Notes under the pieces: generated by a model
Told to the model about the DNA's origin: nothing
What the model saw: only the letters and a program-made list of their open reading frames with translations
The model's database searches: none
Origin: Owenia fusiformis
Taxonomy: Eukaryota; Annelida; Polychaeta; Sabellida; Oweniidae
Reading direction: 5' to 3'
DNA: 60,000 bases
Assembly (NCBI GenBank): GCA_903813345.2
Contig: CAIIXF020000001.1
Span: forward strand, 13,537,915-13,597,914
In this document: piece by piece, positions 33,801 through 40,592 of the stretch
How positions within the stretch are numbered: position 1 is the stretch's first letter
Layout of the letters: each line of letters starts with the position of its first letter
Position numbers and translations under genes: made by a program

Positions 33801-36637
33801 GTGGTGCAAAATGGATACAAGCTTCAACTGCTCCAAACTTCAACTTTGCTAACTCCTTCACTACCACATCAATAAAGAGGGCAACCTAAGAATATAATAA
33901 AGAACATGAACAATACAAACATATAATGCATGTTTTGTATAATGAATACATACAATTATATATGTACATATACATATAATGTTTTATGCATCTATGAACA
34001 AAAGTTTGATTTAAAGGAGACAATTAATACTAATAACTCTTCTACTTTCTACATTATTTCTATCACGTAAGTAATGTCCCAAATGACTAAGGATTTGATA
34101 AAATGTTTTGCTGGGTGAGATTTGCTACTCCTGCGAGTTGCTGTTTTTCTAGTGAGGTGGAATATTCAAGAAGTAATACCTCCTATGAAATTAATTAAAT
34201 GATGTGAAAGTTTCAACAATGCAGTACATAAATACATGTAGTTTCATTAGCTTCCTTTAGCGTTTTATGAAGTTATTAAGTATCTAAAGCCTTTGCACCA
34301 GAAGGTATAAAGTTTTGATAAGTTCTAAATAAGGTATCATTATGTTGTTGTCTGTTTTGAAATCAAGGTGACCGGAGCTGAAATTGTTTTCCCCTTGAGT
34401 TAGAAGTATGCCTTATTACATTTATTTCAAAGTATATTGGGTGTTAAATCATTGAATATTTATTTACTTACCAAGCCAGTGAAAACACCTATGACAAATG
34501 TCACTACCCATTTTATAACTTCCATTTTGGTCTCGTGCCACTAAAATTGAAAATAATATTGATAGAAATCCAATATGTGTTATCATTTCTAATGATAAAT
34601 AAAATATGGACTCCAAAGAACAGTCAAAAGATGTTGTTCACACAGTTATATGGATCTTGTAGGTCTATGGTGAATGTATTTCTTAAAAAAAATTTTAATC
34701 GTAGTACATGTATTGCAAAAATCATATGTAATTTCTACATATGACTTTAAACAAACATGACATAGAATTCAATTGACTGTTTAAATTTTCCATTTGACTT
34801 GTGCTTTCCTTAGTCTGTTAACTGACCTTATCCTTCTCTCTTTCTTCCAACATATCTTCAAAAGGCTCATTATGGCACCAGTCATAGTCCAGACTCTACA
34901 ACATAAGGAAAAGCATCATGTCAGGCCCATAGCCCAGGGGGTTATCGGGGCTCAAGCAAAGAAAATAGAAAAAAAAGAAGGGGCAACAATATAGAGACTT
35001 GTTGCAATACAAAACTTGGTGATTTTCATAGTTTCAGAAGAATAAATTGATTTATGAAGTTTCCTAGGGAGCACGGAGCCTACCCCTAGAATGGGCCCAG
35101 AAAAAATTTTGGGGCCAATATCTTGTAGGGCCTCAATTTAGTGAGCCTTTTTGGGCATTATTTGGCCTTTTTGGCCAATTATCTAAAACAGATACTCCAG
35201 TACCTCCCTCTGGATTTTCAGGATCGCTCCTGGTGTATTGTTAATCATACCCTTTACAGAACGAAGGGGGTTGGTTTAGAATTGAAAAATCTTAATTTAT
35301 TGATGTTGTGGGCATGTATTGAATAATGTTCTGTACATGTTCTGTACTTCAGAATTCAAAGTATATGTCGATCTTTGAGCCCAGCATTTCTAGGCAGGCC
35401 CTGGTATTTCTAACTCTAATTTCTTTATATGAATAGATGTCTTCACCTCATAATCTTTTGTTGGCAGATGTTCCGGATGACCATGTATCAGCGATATCTG
35501 AAATAAGAATCATAAGTAGGTTGCTAAATATATGTTTTGTGGAAAATGTATTGATTATAATATAAGGCCAATACAGTAAAACGTTTGGAAATTTTCAGAG
35601 CATTTACTCAAATAACATGGCGGCAAACGAACTCCTATGCAGTGTCTTGGTATAGACACTGCGGCGGGCAGATTATGAAATCCCCAAAATTTGGGGAAGA
35701 TAGTCCCCCTTTTTGTCACAGATGTACTTGTTTTTCACACAACTTATAAAATATATGTTCTTTTATGTTCATCAATAATTATTTTGTCAAAATATTCCAA
35801 AATCAATGAAATATAAGAGCAAATCCCCGCGGAAGGAATTCTGAGTAAAAGTTGTGTTGATAAAAGTTTACCGCACGTGTTGTTTATTAGTTAATACGCG
35901 CAATTCAACCAATGAAATTGTCTAAATTTTACAATCACGCGACCTGAGCATGGGACTAGAACCAATCACGGCAGTTGTTTATTACGATGTTACCATGCTT
36001 ACGGTGAGACACCTGCCCGCCGCAGTGATATATCACTGCACGGGAGTTCGGGCGGCAAATGCACCTCTGAGGCAGTGACAAATCTCAGGTGCGTCAGATT
36101 GAAATGAGACCCAGAGGTGTTAAGCACCTATGGCCACCTATGTTTTTGCCAGATAATACTGCAAATGCAAAATCGTAAAACAGGATGCGCTTCACCTTAT
36201 TTTCGCGAATGGACCAATCAGATTGCAAGATGCATGGGCAATAGCCTTGAAGAATTGGAATTTTACTTTTATCACCTGTTTTTTTAGTAGAACTTCACAC
36301 TACCCATGATGTAACCCAGCCAATCTTTTTAATAACAGACTAATATGAACGGATCACTTTATGGGATTACCATTCCTTCATGCACAAGATAGTTTATATA
36401 AAGTGAAACTAATGAACAATGAAACTTTTGAAAGTTCAAAACTTTTTTTCAAAAATATTTTTAAAAGCCAAAATGATACGTAAATCATAGACTAATTGCA
36501 TCAATATTCCTAGATATCATAGACATATAGTATGAGATACGGCTGCATGATAATCTTACCATTTCCTGACTCCGATCATCACTATTCCTCCGATTATCTT
36601 CTCTAGAGAAACAGCACCTCCCACAACCGGAAGCCAT
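21713..36637 (-). CDS. CLCN6: H+/Cl- exchange transporter ClC-6 (19 exons resolved, C-terminus not found)
   Basis: Late-endosomal electrogenic 2Cl-/H+ exchanger of the ClC family. The joined exons give about 764 residues, with every junction in phase. Signatures by approximate residue: [17 protein letters not shown] near 150 (chloride filter), [10 protein letters not shown] with the gating Glu near 197, [11 protein letters not shown] with the proton Glu near 264, [14 protein letters not shown] segments, and [17 protein letters not shown] then [16 protein letters not shown] (last helices). The cytosolic CBS1 follows ([15 protein letters not shown]). The match is clearly to ClC-6 rather than ClC-7: GIPEIK not [26 protein letters not shown], and the N-terminal Cys cluster. 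Human ClC-6 has 869 residues, so ~105 C-terminal residues (CBS2) are missing. No such exon was seen from 21.7 to 18.1 kb. Introns carry R1, SINE, mariner and MITE copies. Confidence 0.95.
22681..22877 (-). CDS. CLCN6: CLCN6 exon 18 (variable linker)
   Basis: [20 protein letters not shown] then a Ser/Pro/His-rich stretch ending SLDLEDR. The SxLTRAxExRKR block matches ClC-6; the remainder is a disordered linker between CBS1 halves. Phase 2 out at GTAATA. Confidence 0.9.
24019..24214 (-). CDS. CLCN6: CLCN6 exon 17 (CBS1)
   Basis: [20 protein letters not shown] then [20 protein letters not shown] and a more variable tail. DIME-HTR-SLVSILxTTxHHAxPVV is the ClC-6 CBS1 core. Ends phase 0 at GTAAGT. 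Confidence 0.95.
24814..24925. repeat. Dispersed repeat family R1
   Basis: AAGGCATTAAAATGCAAAAT, ATCACCACCTGCCATTTTTA, CAGATGCCAAACACCAACC, ending GACATAAAAATTGCC. In the CLCN6 intron between exons 16 and 17. Confidence 0.65.
25023..25129 (-). CDS. CLCN6: CLCN6 exon 16
   Basis: [20 protein letters not shown] then [15 protein letters not shown]: last helix and linker into the cytosolic CBS region. Phase 2 out at GTAAGA. Confidence 0.95.
25954..26113 (-). CDS. CLCN6: CLCN6 exon 15
   Basis: [20 protein letters not shown] then [20 protein letters not shown]. The Tyr in IYSGTFA is the inner filter tyrosine. Ends phase 0 at GTGAGT. Confidence 0.97.
26746..27561. mobile_element. ~815-bp element with inverted termini in a CLCN6 intron
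   Basis: TTTAAAGGCCCCGTGTAAAG at 26747 is mirrored by CTTTAGACGGGGACTTTAAG at 27542-27561. The interior is very AT-rich with no transposase reading frame. The right end stops 70 bp before exon 14. Confidence 0.6.
27632..27785 (-). CDS. CLCN6: CLCN6 exon 14
   Basis: [20 protein letters not shown] then [20 protein letters not shown] and [10 protein letters not shown]. Contains the GLFVPxLLxGAA ClC signature. Phase 1 in, phase 2 out. Confidence 0.96.
28199..28334 (-). CDS. CLCN6: CLCN6 exon 13
   Basis: [20 protein letters not shown] then [20 protein letters not shown] and LFHQE. NSS is a potential N-glycosylation site in the luminal loop, as in ClC-6. Ends phase 1 at GTTAGT. Confidence 0.95.
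28468..29526 (+). mobile_element. Mariner-type element, internally deleted, ~345-bp inverted repeats
   Basis: Flanked by TA (28466-28467 and 29527-29528). The left end CAGGGTGTTCCATATGTTTC is mirrored by GAATGATGC... and GGAACACCCTG at the right. Similarity between arms extends to about 28812 and from about 29180, roughly 80% by eye. The core at 28990-29170 reads as a decayed transposase N-terminus: [11 protein letters not shown], a stop, then [13 protein letters not shown], the HTH_48 motif of mariner-family transposases. The DDE catalytic region is absent. It sits in the CLCN6 intron between exons 12 and 13. Confidence 0.85.
29020..29180 (+). pseudogene. Relic of a mariner transposase N-terminus
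   Basis: [20 protein letters not shown] matches the HTH_48 helix-turn-helix (EWYKRFKxGRE.V.DDPR.GRP) of mariner-like transposases. An upstream in-frame stop and loss of everything after ~60 residues mark it as non-functional. Confidence 0.75.
29809..29896 (-). CDS. CLCN6: CLCN6 exon 12
   Basis: [20 protein letters not shown] then TLGECRKLS; the LGECR tail matches ClC-6. Phase 2 in, phase 0 out at GTAAGA. Confidence 0.93.
30406..30572 (-). CDS. CLCN6: CLCN6 exon 11
   Basis: [20 protein letters not shown] then [20 protein letters not shown] and [15 protein letters not shown]. Ends AG|GTTGGT in phase 2; a second GT three bases on is out of phase with exon 12. Confidence 0.93.
30688..31063 (-). 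repeat. tRNA-derived SINE
   Basis: On the minus strand the head holds a pol III A box (TGGCTCAGTGG, complement of 31042-31052) and a B box (GGTTCGATTCC, complement of 30998-31008) at tRNA spacing. A non-tRNA body follows to CCTTGTTGCCGCTTTAAA at about 30690. The distal ~100 bp recurs at 15312-15410. It is not a functional tRNA, as the anticodon arm is not conserved. In a CLCN6 intron. Confidence 0.75.
31106..31219 (-). CDS. CLCN6: CLCN6 exon 10
   Basis: [20 protein letters not shown] then [18 protein letters not shown], a near match to the ClC-6 segment. Acceptor TTTCAG, donor GTAAGA, phase 0. Confidence 0.95.
31472..31502. mobile_element. Mariner-type terminal repeat, single end
   Basis: GTGCATTACTTCTTGGACAA then CCCTCGTA is the reverse complement of the end seen at 21549. 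No partner end was found. Confidence 0.4.
31558..31690 (-). CDS. CLCN6: CLCN6 exon 9 (proton glutamate)
   Basis: [20 protein letters not shown] then [20 protein letters not shown]. The second Glu of SLEEG corresponds to the intracellular proton-path glutamate of ClC exchangers. Phase 2 in, phase 0 out. Confidence 0.97.
32233..32359 (-). CDS. CLCN6: CLCN6 exon 8 (gating glutamate)
   Basis: [20 protein letters not shown] then [20 protein letters not shown] and TD. GKEGP holds the extracellular gating glutamate. Phase 1 in, phase 2 out at GTACAG. Confidence 0.96.
32461..32856. mobile_element. MITE with ~28-bp inverted termini, copy 2
   Basis: AAAGAACTATTCTCGGTTTG at 32461 and CTGTTCTCTAGACCGAGACT near 32823-32842 bracket the same dimeric interior as 10336-10728 (GCGCAGTACACCAATGAACT, then TAGCCCAGGAGACTG). 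It lies between CLCN6 exons 7 and 8. Confidence 0.8.
32925..33051 (-). CDS. CLCN6: CLCN6 exon 7 (chloride-filter loop)
   Basis: [20 protein letters not shown] then [20 protein letters not shown] and AG. GSGIPE carries the central chloride-binding Ser; its proline-to-glutamate context marks an exchanger. Phase 0 in, phase 1 out (GTAAGT). Confidence 0.97.
33288..33370 (-). CDS. CLCN6: CLCN6 exon 6
   Basis: [20 protein letters not shown] then SVLTSIE, ending just before the [10 protein letters not shown] filter. Acceptor TCTCTCAG, donor GTAAGT. Confidence 0.9.
33636..33760. repeat. Dispersed repeat family R1
   Basis: AAGCATTAACACGCAAAATG, CTGCCATTTGTTACAGAGGC, CAACTGCCAAACACC, ending GATGACATAAAC. 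It ends ~30 bp before CLCN6 exon 5. Confidence 0.65.
33792..33885 (-). CDS. CLCN6: CLCN6 exon 5 (3' end uncertain)
   Basis: [20 protein letters not shown] continues helix B. A phase-1 donor is required. The two candidates are GTTTCA after 33792, which keeps the ClC-6 spacing of ~11 residues before CLVLSLL, and GTATCC after residue ~22. Both are weak; the former fits family length better. Confidence 0.75.
34472..34540 (-). CDS. CLCN6: CLCN6 exon 4
   Basis: [20 protein letters not shown] then TGL: the start of the first membrane helix. Acceptor AATTTTAG, donor GTAAGT. Confidence 0.92.
34827..34895 (-). CDS. CLCN6: CLCN6 exon 3
   Basis: [20 protein letters not shown] then KDK, matching the ClC-6 SLDYD-C-N-P block. 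Acceptor TTGTAG, donor GTCAGT. Confidence 0.9.
35447..35497 (-). CDS. CLCN6: CLCN6 exon 2
   Basis: [17 protein letters not shown]; the KDYE end matches the ClC-6 cytosolic N-terminus. Acceptor CTTATTTCAG, donor GTGAAG (weak), phase 0 at both ends. Confidence 0.85.
35629..36049. mobile_element. Non-autonomous DNA element with subterminal hairpins, copy 1
   Basis: Left end GAACTCCTATGCAGTG...CACTGCGGCGGGCAG (35629-35672) is mirrored by CTGCCCGCCGCAGTG...CACTGCACGGGAGTTC (36012-36049). Each end also folds on itself (GCAGTGTC/GACACTGC, and GCAGTGATATATCACTGC). It lies in CLCN6 intron 1. Confidence 0.75.
36560..36637 (-). CDS. CLCN6: CLCN6 exon 1
   Basis: Start codon at 36637-36635. Encodes [20 protein letters not shown] then DRSQEM, with the Cys-rich N-terminus typical of ClC-6. 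Ends in phase 0 at GTAAGA. Confidence 0.85.
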
Positions 36638-37300
36638 TTTGATGCTTAGTCTCAAACCAAAATGTTGGTAATGTTTGTAAACAAACGCACGTGGTAATGA
36701 TTTAGTAGTCTGATAAAAAGATGGCAGCAGTAGGCAGTTCAATATTAAACAGGTTGACAGCAATGTCATCTTTTTATGAACATTTTGTACATTCTTTTCT
36801 TTCTTTGATCTATCACCCTATTGTTAACCATCAGTTAAAGCCTATGGTATCAAAGGGATATATTTAAAAATAATTAAACAGATTCTTCCATATATATCTC
36901 ATGATAACAGTTCTGACTGAGTGGATGATGTCAATAGACCAGGCAACACATAATTAATGTTAAATCAAAGTTTGCCCAATGGAGACTGGATGAGAATTTT
37001 TCTTATGTCAGCCAGCATACAATTGGACCCCGGGAATTGGACTAACTTCAACATTATTACTTCATGGCTACATAAAAAATGGACTGTGGACTTCCAGAAA
37101 AGCGTGGAAGACCATGAGCCTATGGGGAAAACATAGAAGACCTGACCTGACACTATTGTCATACTACAGATCGGTGTTGATTATATTTGAGTATGGGTAT
37201 ATATACTACGGAGTGGCATTCAAAATATGTGAGGGGATCTGTATTGCCAATTGGCATATTCCACATGTGATCAACAGACTATGTAGTTGAGTCACATTCA

Positions 37301-37507
37301 GGATATAATGCAAGGAGGATTGGCTCCCAGAATGCAACACCGATATTCTGCAAAACAATCACCTAGCGATAGCTTTGTTGGAGAGTATCGGGTCATTCTC
37401 CATGCAGTCGTACAAATTATACAGACACGAATAGCAAATGACGCATGCGTGGAGATTAAAGAATATCGAGTTGGAACCCTGGCTTCCAATCCTCCTTGGA
37501 TATAATG
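37301..37507. mobile_element. ~207-bp palindromic MITE
   Basis: GGATATAATGCAAGGAGGAT then TGGC at the left is mirrored by CCAATCCTCCTTGGATATAA at the right. Internal CACCGATATTCTGC and AATATCGAGTTGG are also complementary. Similar open frames on both strands reflect this symmetry, not coding. Confidence 0.65.
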
Positions 37508-38564
37508 CTCATTTGCGTTTTAGGCATCAAGGATATCTTTGCTATCTGATAATTGGCATTAAAGTAATTGTGGGCATTTATGCCACTTCTGAAATATGAT
37601 GGCAGGCTAACTATCTACATTTTACTGCTAATTTTCATTATAATCCAAATAAAGAACAAAAGCGATGAATATAATTCTGTTATCAATCTATCCAGTTTAT
37701 TCGACATGATTTACAACTGGAGCTGTTATATACATACTATGCATGTTAGAAACCATACATATTTATCACTTTGTATACTACATGTATATATGCATAGCAT
37801 ACCTAAAATAGAATTTCATTTGATGTGTTATATTATATGACGTGGCTGACAAACATTACGACAGCACACTGGTTGAACATATGCGAGTACAAAGACAGGA
37901 ACTGTACATCAACATTCTAAATGTTGAAATATGCTTTAGGAATATGTGTATGGTATTAAAAATCAGAAACGATAAAAATAATTTTTATACAATGTTTGTT
38001 ATTTTTGAATTTTCCTAATATACTTATGCTAATTATTTTATGTAATAAATAACTTATGAATACTGAATAGCATATAGTTTATATCTCGTTTGGTGAAACT
38101 AATTAATCCAAGATTCAGTTATGAGTTATTATAGAATATAAAGAAATGCTAAATGTACATGTATTCATTCTTTGACAAATAATTACAAATATGTGATTTC
38201 TCATATAAGAAGTCGAATTGATTTACCAATATACAAATAACAACTGAACAATATTCATCTATTACAGTGTATTAAAAGTTCAATTTAACATTTGTTTTCT
38301 CAAAATCATTCAAAATGTTACATCTTGTATAAGAATTTTAGACAATCAAAATTCTACAAAATGTACACTAGCCTTATATATTTCACTTATGTCTATAAAA
38401 TATTTGATCAGTAAATTTCTACTCATCTTTTAAACATCTGACTAAATTGTACAAGCTAAATAAATTCTACAAGTTCTATCATAAGCATTTCATCAGATCT
38501 ACATGTATACTTCATCACTATACAAAACAAAGTCTATTATAAACAACTCTCATCTGAGCTTAAA

Positions 38565-38646
38565 TATGAGGGATGATCAATAAGTAATGGATGCTTTTTT
38601 ACATAGATGCTTTTAAGCATCCATTACTTATTGATCACCCCTCGTA
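38565..38646. mobile_element. 82-bp hairpin MITE, mariner-like ends
   Basis: TATGAGGGATGATCAATAAG then TAATGGATGC forms the left arm. AAGCATCCATTACTTATTGA then TCACCCCTCGTA forms the right, with only a couple of mismatches over ~31 bp. The 16-20 nt between them is AT-rich. The element begins and ends with TA, the mariner target dinucleotide. It looks like a solo pair of terminal repeats. Confidence 0.85.
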
Positions 38647-40023
38647 CAATATTTTACAAAATACACATCTTTTAGTGTACAATCAAGATCAAAACATTAT
38701 GTACTGTGACATGACTGAAAATGAAGCCAGTTTGAATTTGGTAATTTTGGCATGTTGGTAAATATCAATGGGAAATGGGATTTTTTCATACAATGTAATT
38801 TATGTTCATTTTCATGTGCATTATCTATGATTCAATGTTTGTACAACTTGTCTAAAATGTCACTATTTAGCTGACTATGGGGGTCAACATCAACACTTTC
38901 TTATACACTAAATTTACAAGTGATAATTTTGCAAATGTTGCGTAAGTCAGAACAACATATAAAATTATTTAGATAACATAGTCCAACCTTGTGGTTTACA
39001 AGTAGAAATGTACATACACAAATGAGGTACAATGTTTCATCTTCAGTGAATCATATATTCGTTTTCTTCTTTCAAGAATATTATTTACTCTTGAATTATC
39101 AATTCTTACATATGGCCACTGCACGTCTTTCATCAATGTACCCCAATCCATGACGTAATGGATATGACAATGGTGAATCAATTTTAAATGCTATATCCGG
39201 TTAAATTGTTGATTACATTGATTAGCAGAATCAAGCTACCTTTTGTAAAACCTGTTTTCTAGTTTTTAGAGAGATATGGGAGTTAAGTGTTCATGAAAAC
39301 TGAATTACTTTATGGTTTGGCATACATTGATGTTTGTGTGACCTTTATCTACAACTAAATTGCTCATTTTCTATATTATATTTACACCCCCGGAGCCTCA
39401 AAAATATTGCATTAATTCAACCTCACATACTCTTAAAAAGTTTCATTCCCACTTTGTTTTTTATCTTCCCATAAACTACAAAATGAAAATGAAACAATAG
39501 GATGTTGCACGACCAGTCAACCACGACAGTGATCTCCCCAGCATTAAAGCAAGTGGGCGCAGGACCAACCTCAGATTTTGAAAATCCATTTGCACCCCTT
39601 GAAAACGAGAAAAATCATGAAAAATTGGCATATTTTGACCAATTTTGGTCTGAATTGTGAAAATGAAAATTTTGCACCCACCTGAGAAAAAACTGGGGAG
39701 ATCACTACACGATGAGTCGACCAACAATGAAGTAAACAATACAGCTCACTTCTCTGAATTAATCTCATGTTTGAATACGATGCTGCAAATGGTACATCTA
39801 GTCCCATATTTTATTGCTCATAATAATTTACATCACTAGGTTCACACTACCACTTGCCAGTGCATGGGTTTAAAATATCCTGTACACATCCTTGTTTGTG
39901 ACAGGGTGATCAAAAATAAATTAGAAATTAAATCCAATGTAGCTTTTGGTCACCCTGTATGAGGGCAACAATAAGTAATCCAATGGTTCACAAACAATAG
40001 ACATTAATACTTGAAATATTGAG

Positions 40024-40029
40024 TTTATT
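40024..40029 (-). promoter_or_regulatory. Candidate shared poly(A) signal of the KMT2 gene
   Basis: AATAAA on the minus strand, 470 bp past the stop of the distal terminal exon. Another is at 39810-39815. None occurs between the two terminal exons, so both isoforms probably use the same 3' end region. Confidence 0.4.
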
Positions 40030-40380
40030 TACCGACTTTGTTGTTCAATATGCATAGTAAGTATCTTATATTCCTGATCTCTTGAAGTTGCGACTAGTTG
40101 TGAAACCTTCATATTTCATCACCTTGAATATGTCTCTTCTATTTTTGTCTGCAGATACATATTCCTCACCTTCACATAAATATGCCTTGTCTTCACATAC
40201 ATCCGTATCTTCAACATACATGTTTCTTGAATATTCCTTTCTATTCCTTATATATTTCTCCAAAAGAGTACTTTACAGTGCACAGATGGATTCAAATTAT
40301 AGAGATGATATTCACTGTGCAACCTGGCACATATTCACCATTTTTAAGGTTGACCTAACCTGATTTAAAGAAGGACATCA

Positions 40381-40499
40381 ATCGATAACATCCGAAATTG
40401 TACGATTACACCCAGTACAATCGATAACATCCCCAAATTGTACGATTTCATCCAGTACAATCGATAACATCCCAAATTGTACGATTTCATCCAGTACAA
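40381..40499. repeat. Three-unit ~40-bp minisatellite abutting the KMT2 stop codon
   Basis: Units start at 40381, 40420 and 40460 (ATCGATAACATCCCAAATTG then TACGATTTCATCCAGTACA). On the coding strand each unit contains TGGATGAAATCG, echoing TGGATGAACTGA at the coding end of exon 14B. The array begins at the stop codon. Confidence 0.85.
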
Positions 40500-40592
40500 T
40501 CAGTTCATCCATTGACGACAGTTTTGTGCGCCACACATACATTTGATTTTGTGTTGATCATCTTCAAAGTCAAATTTATAGTCGTATACTAA
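40500..40592 (-). CDS. KMT2C/D: KMT2 alternative last exon 14B (distal, canonical-like)
   Basis: Acceptor TGTTTTGTTTTGTAG, then 93 nt: LVYDYKFDFEDDQHKIKCMC then GAQNCRQWMN and TGA (40500-40502). FDFEDDQHKI-C-CGA-NCR-WMN is the standard KMT2C/D ending. Polypyrimidine tract and branch-like ACTAAT are present. The stop abuts the 40-bp minisatellite. Confidence 0.94.
   Translation of the reverse strand, partial: LVYDYKFDFEDDQHKIKCMCGAQNCRQWMN

Larger units (their letters stand above)
36638..40023. other. Intergenic region between KMT2 3' end and CLCN6 5' end
   Basis: The right side of CLCN6 exon 1 (36638-36800) should hold its promoter; I see no clear TATA box. The region contains two fold-back elements (37301 and 38565) and AT-rich sequence. 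No exon was recognised on either strand. Confidence 0.5.

Noticed and set aside
21713-36637. Assignment as CLCN7 instead of CLCN6
   Set aside because: [27 protein letters not shown], the [17 protein letters not shown] block and CBS1 wording match ClC-6; ClC-7 has GIPQIK and a different N-terminus and last helices.
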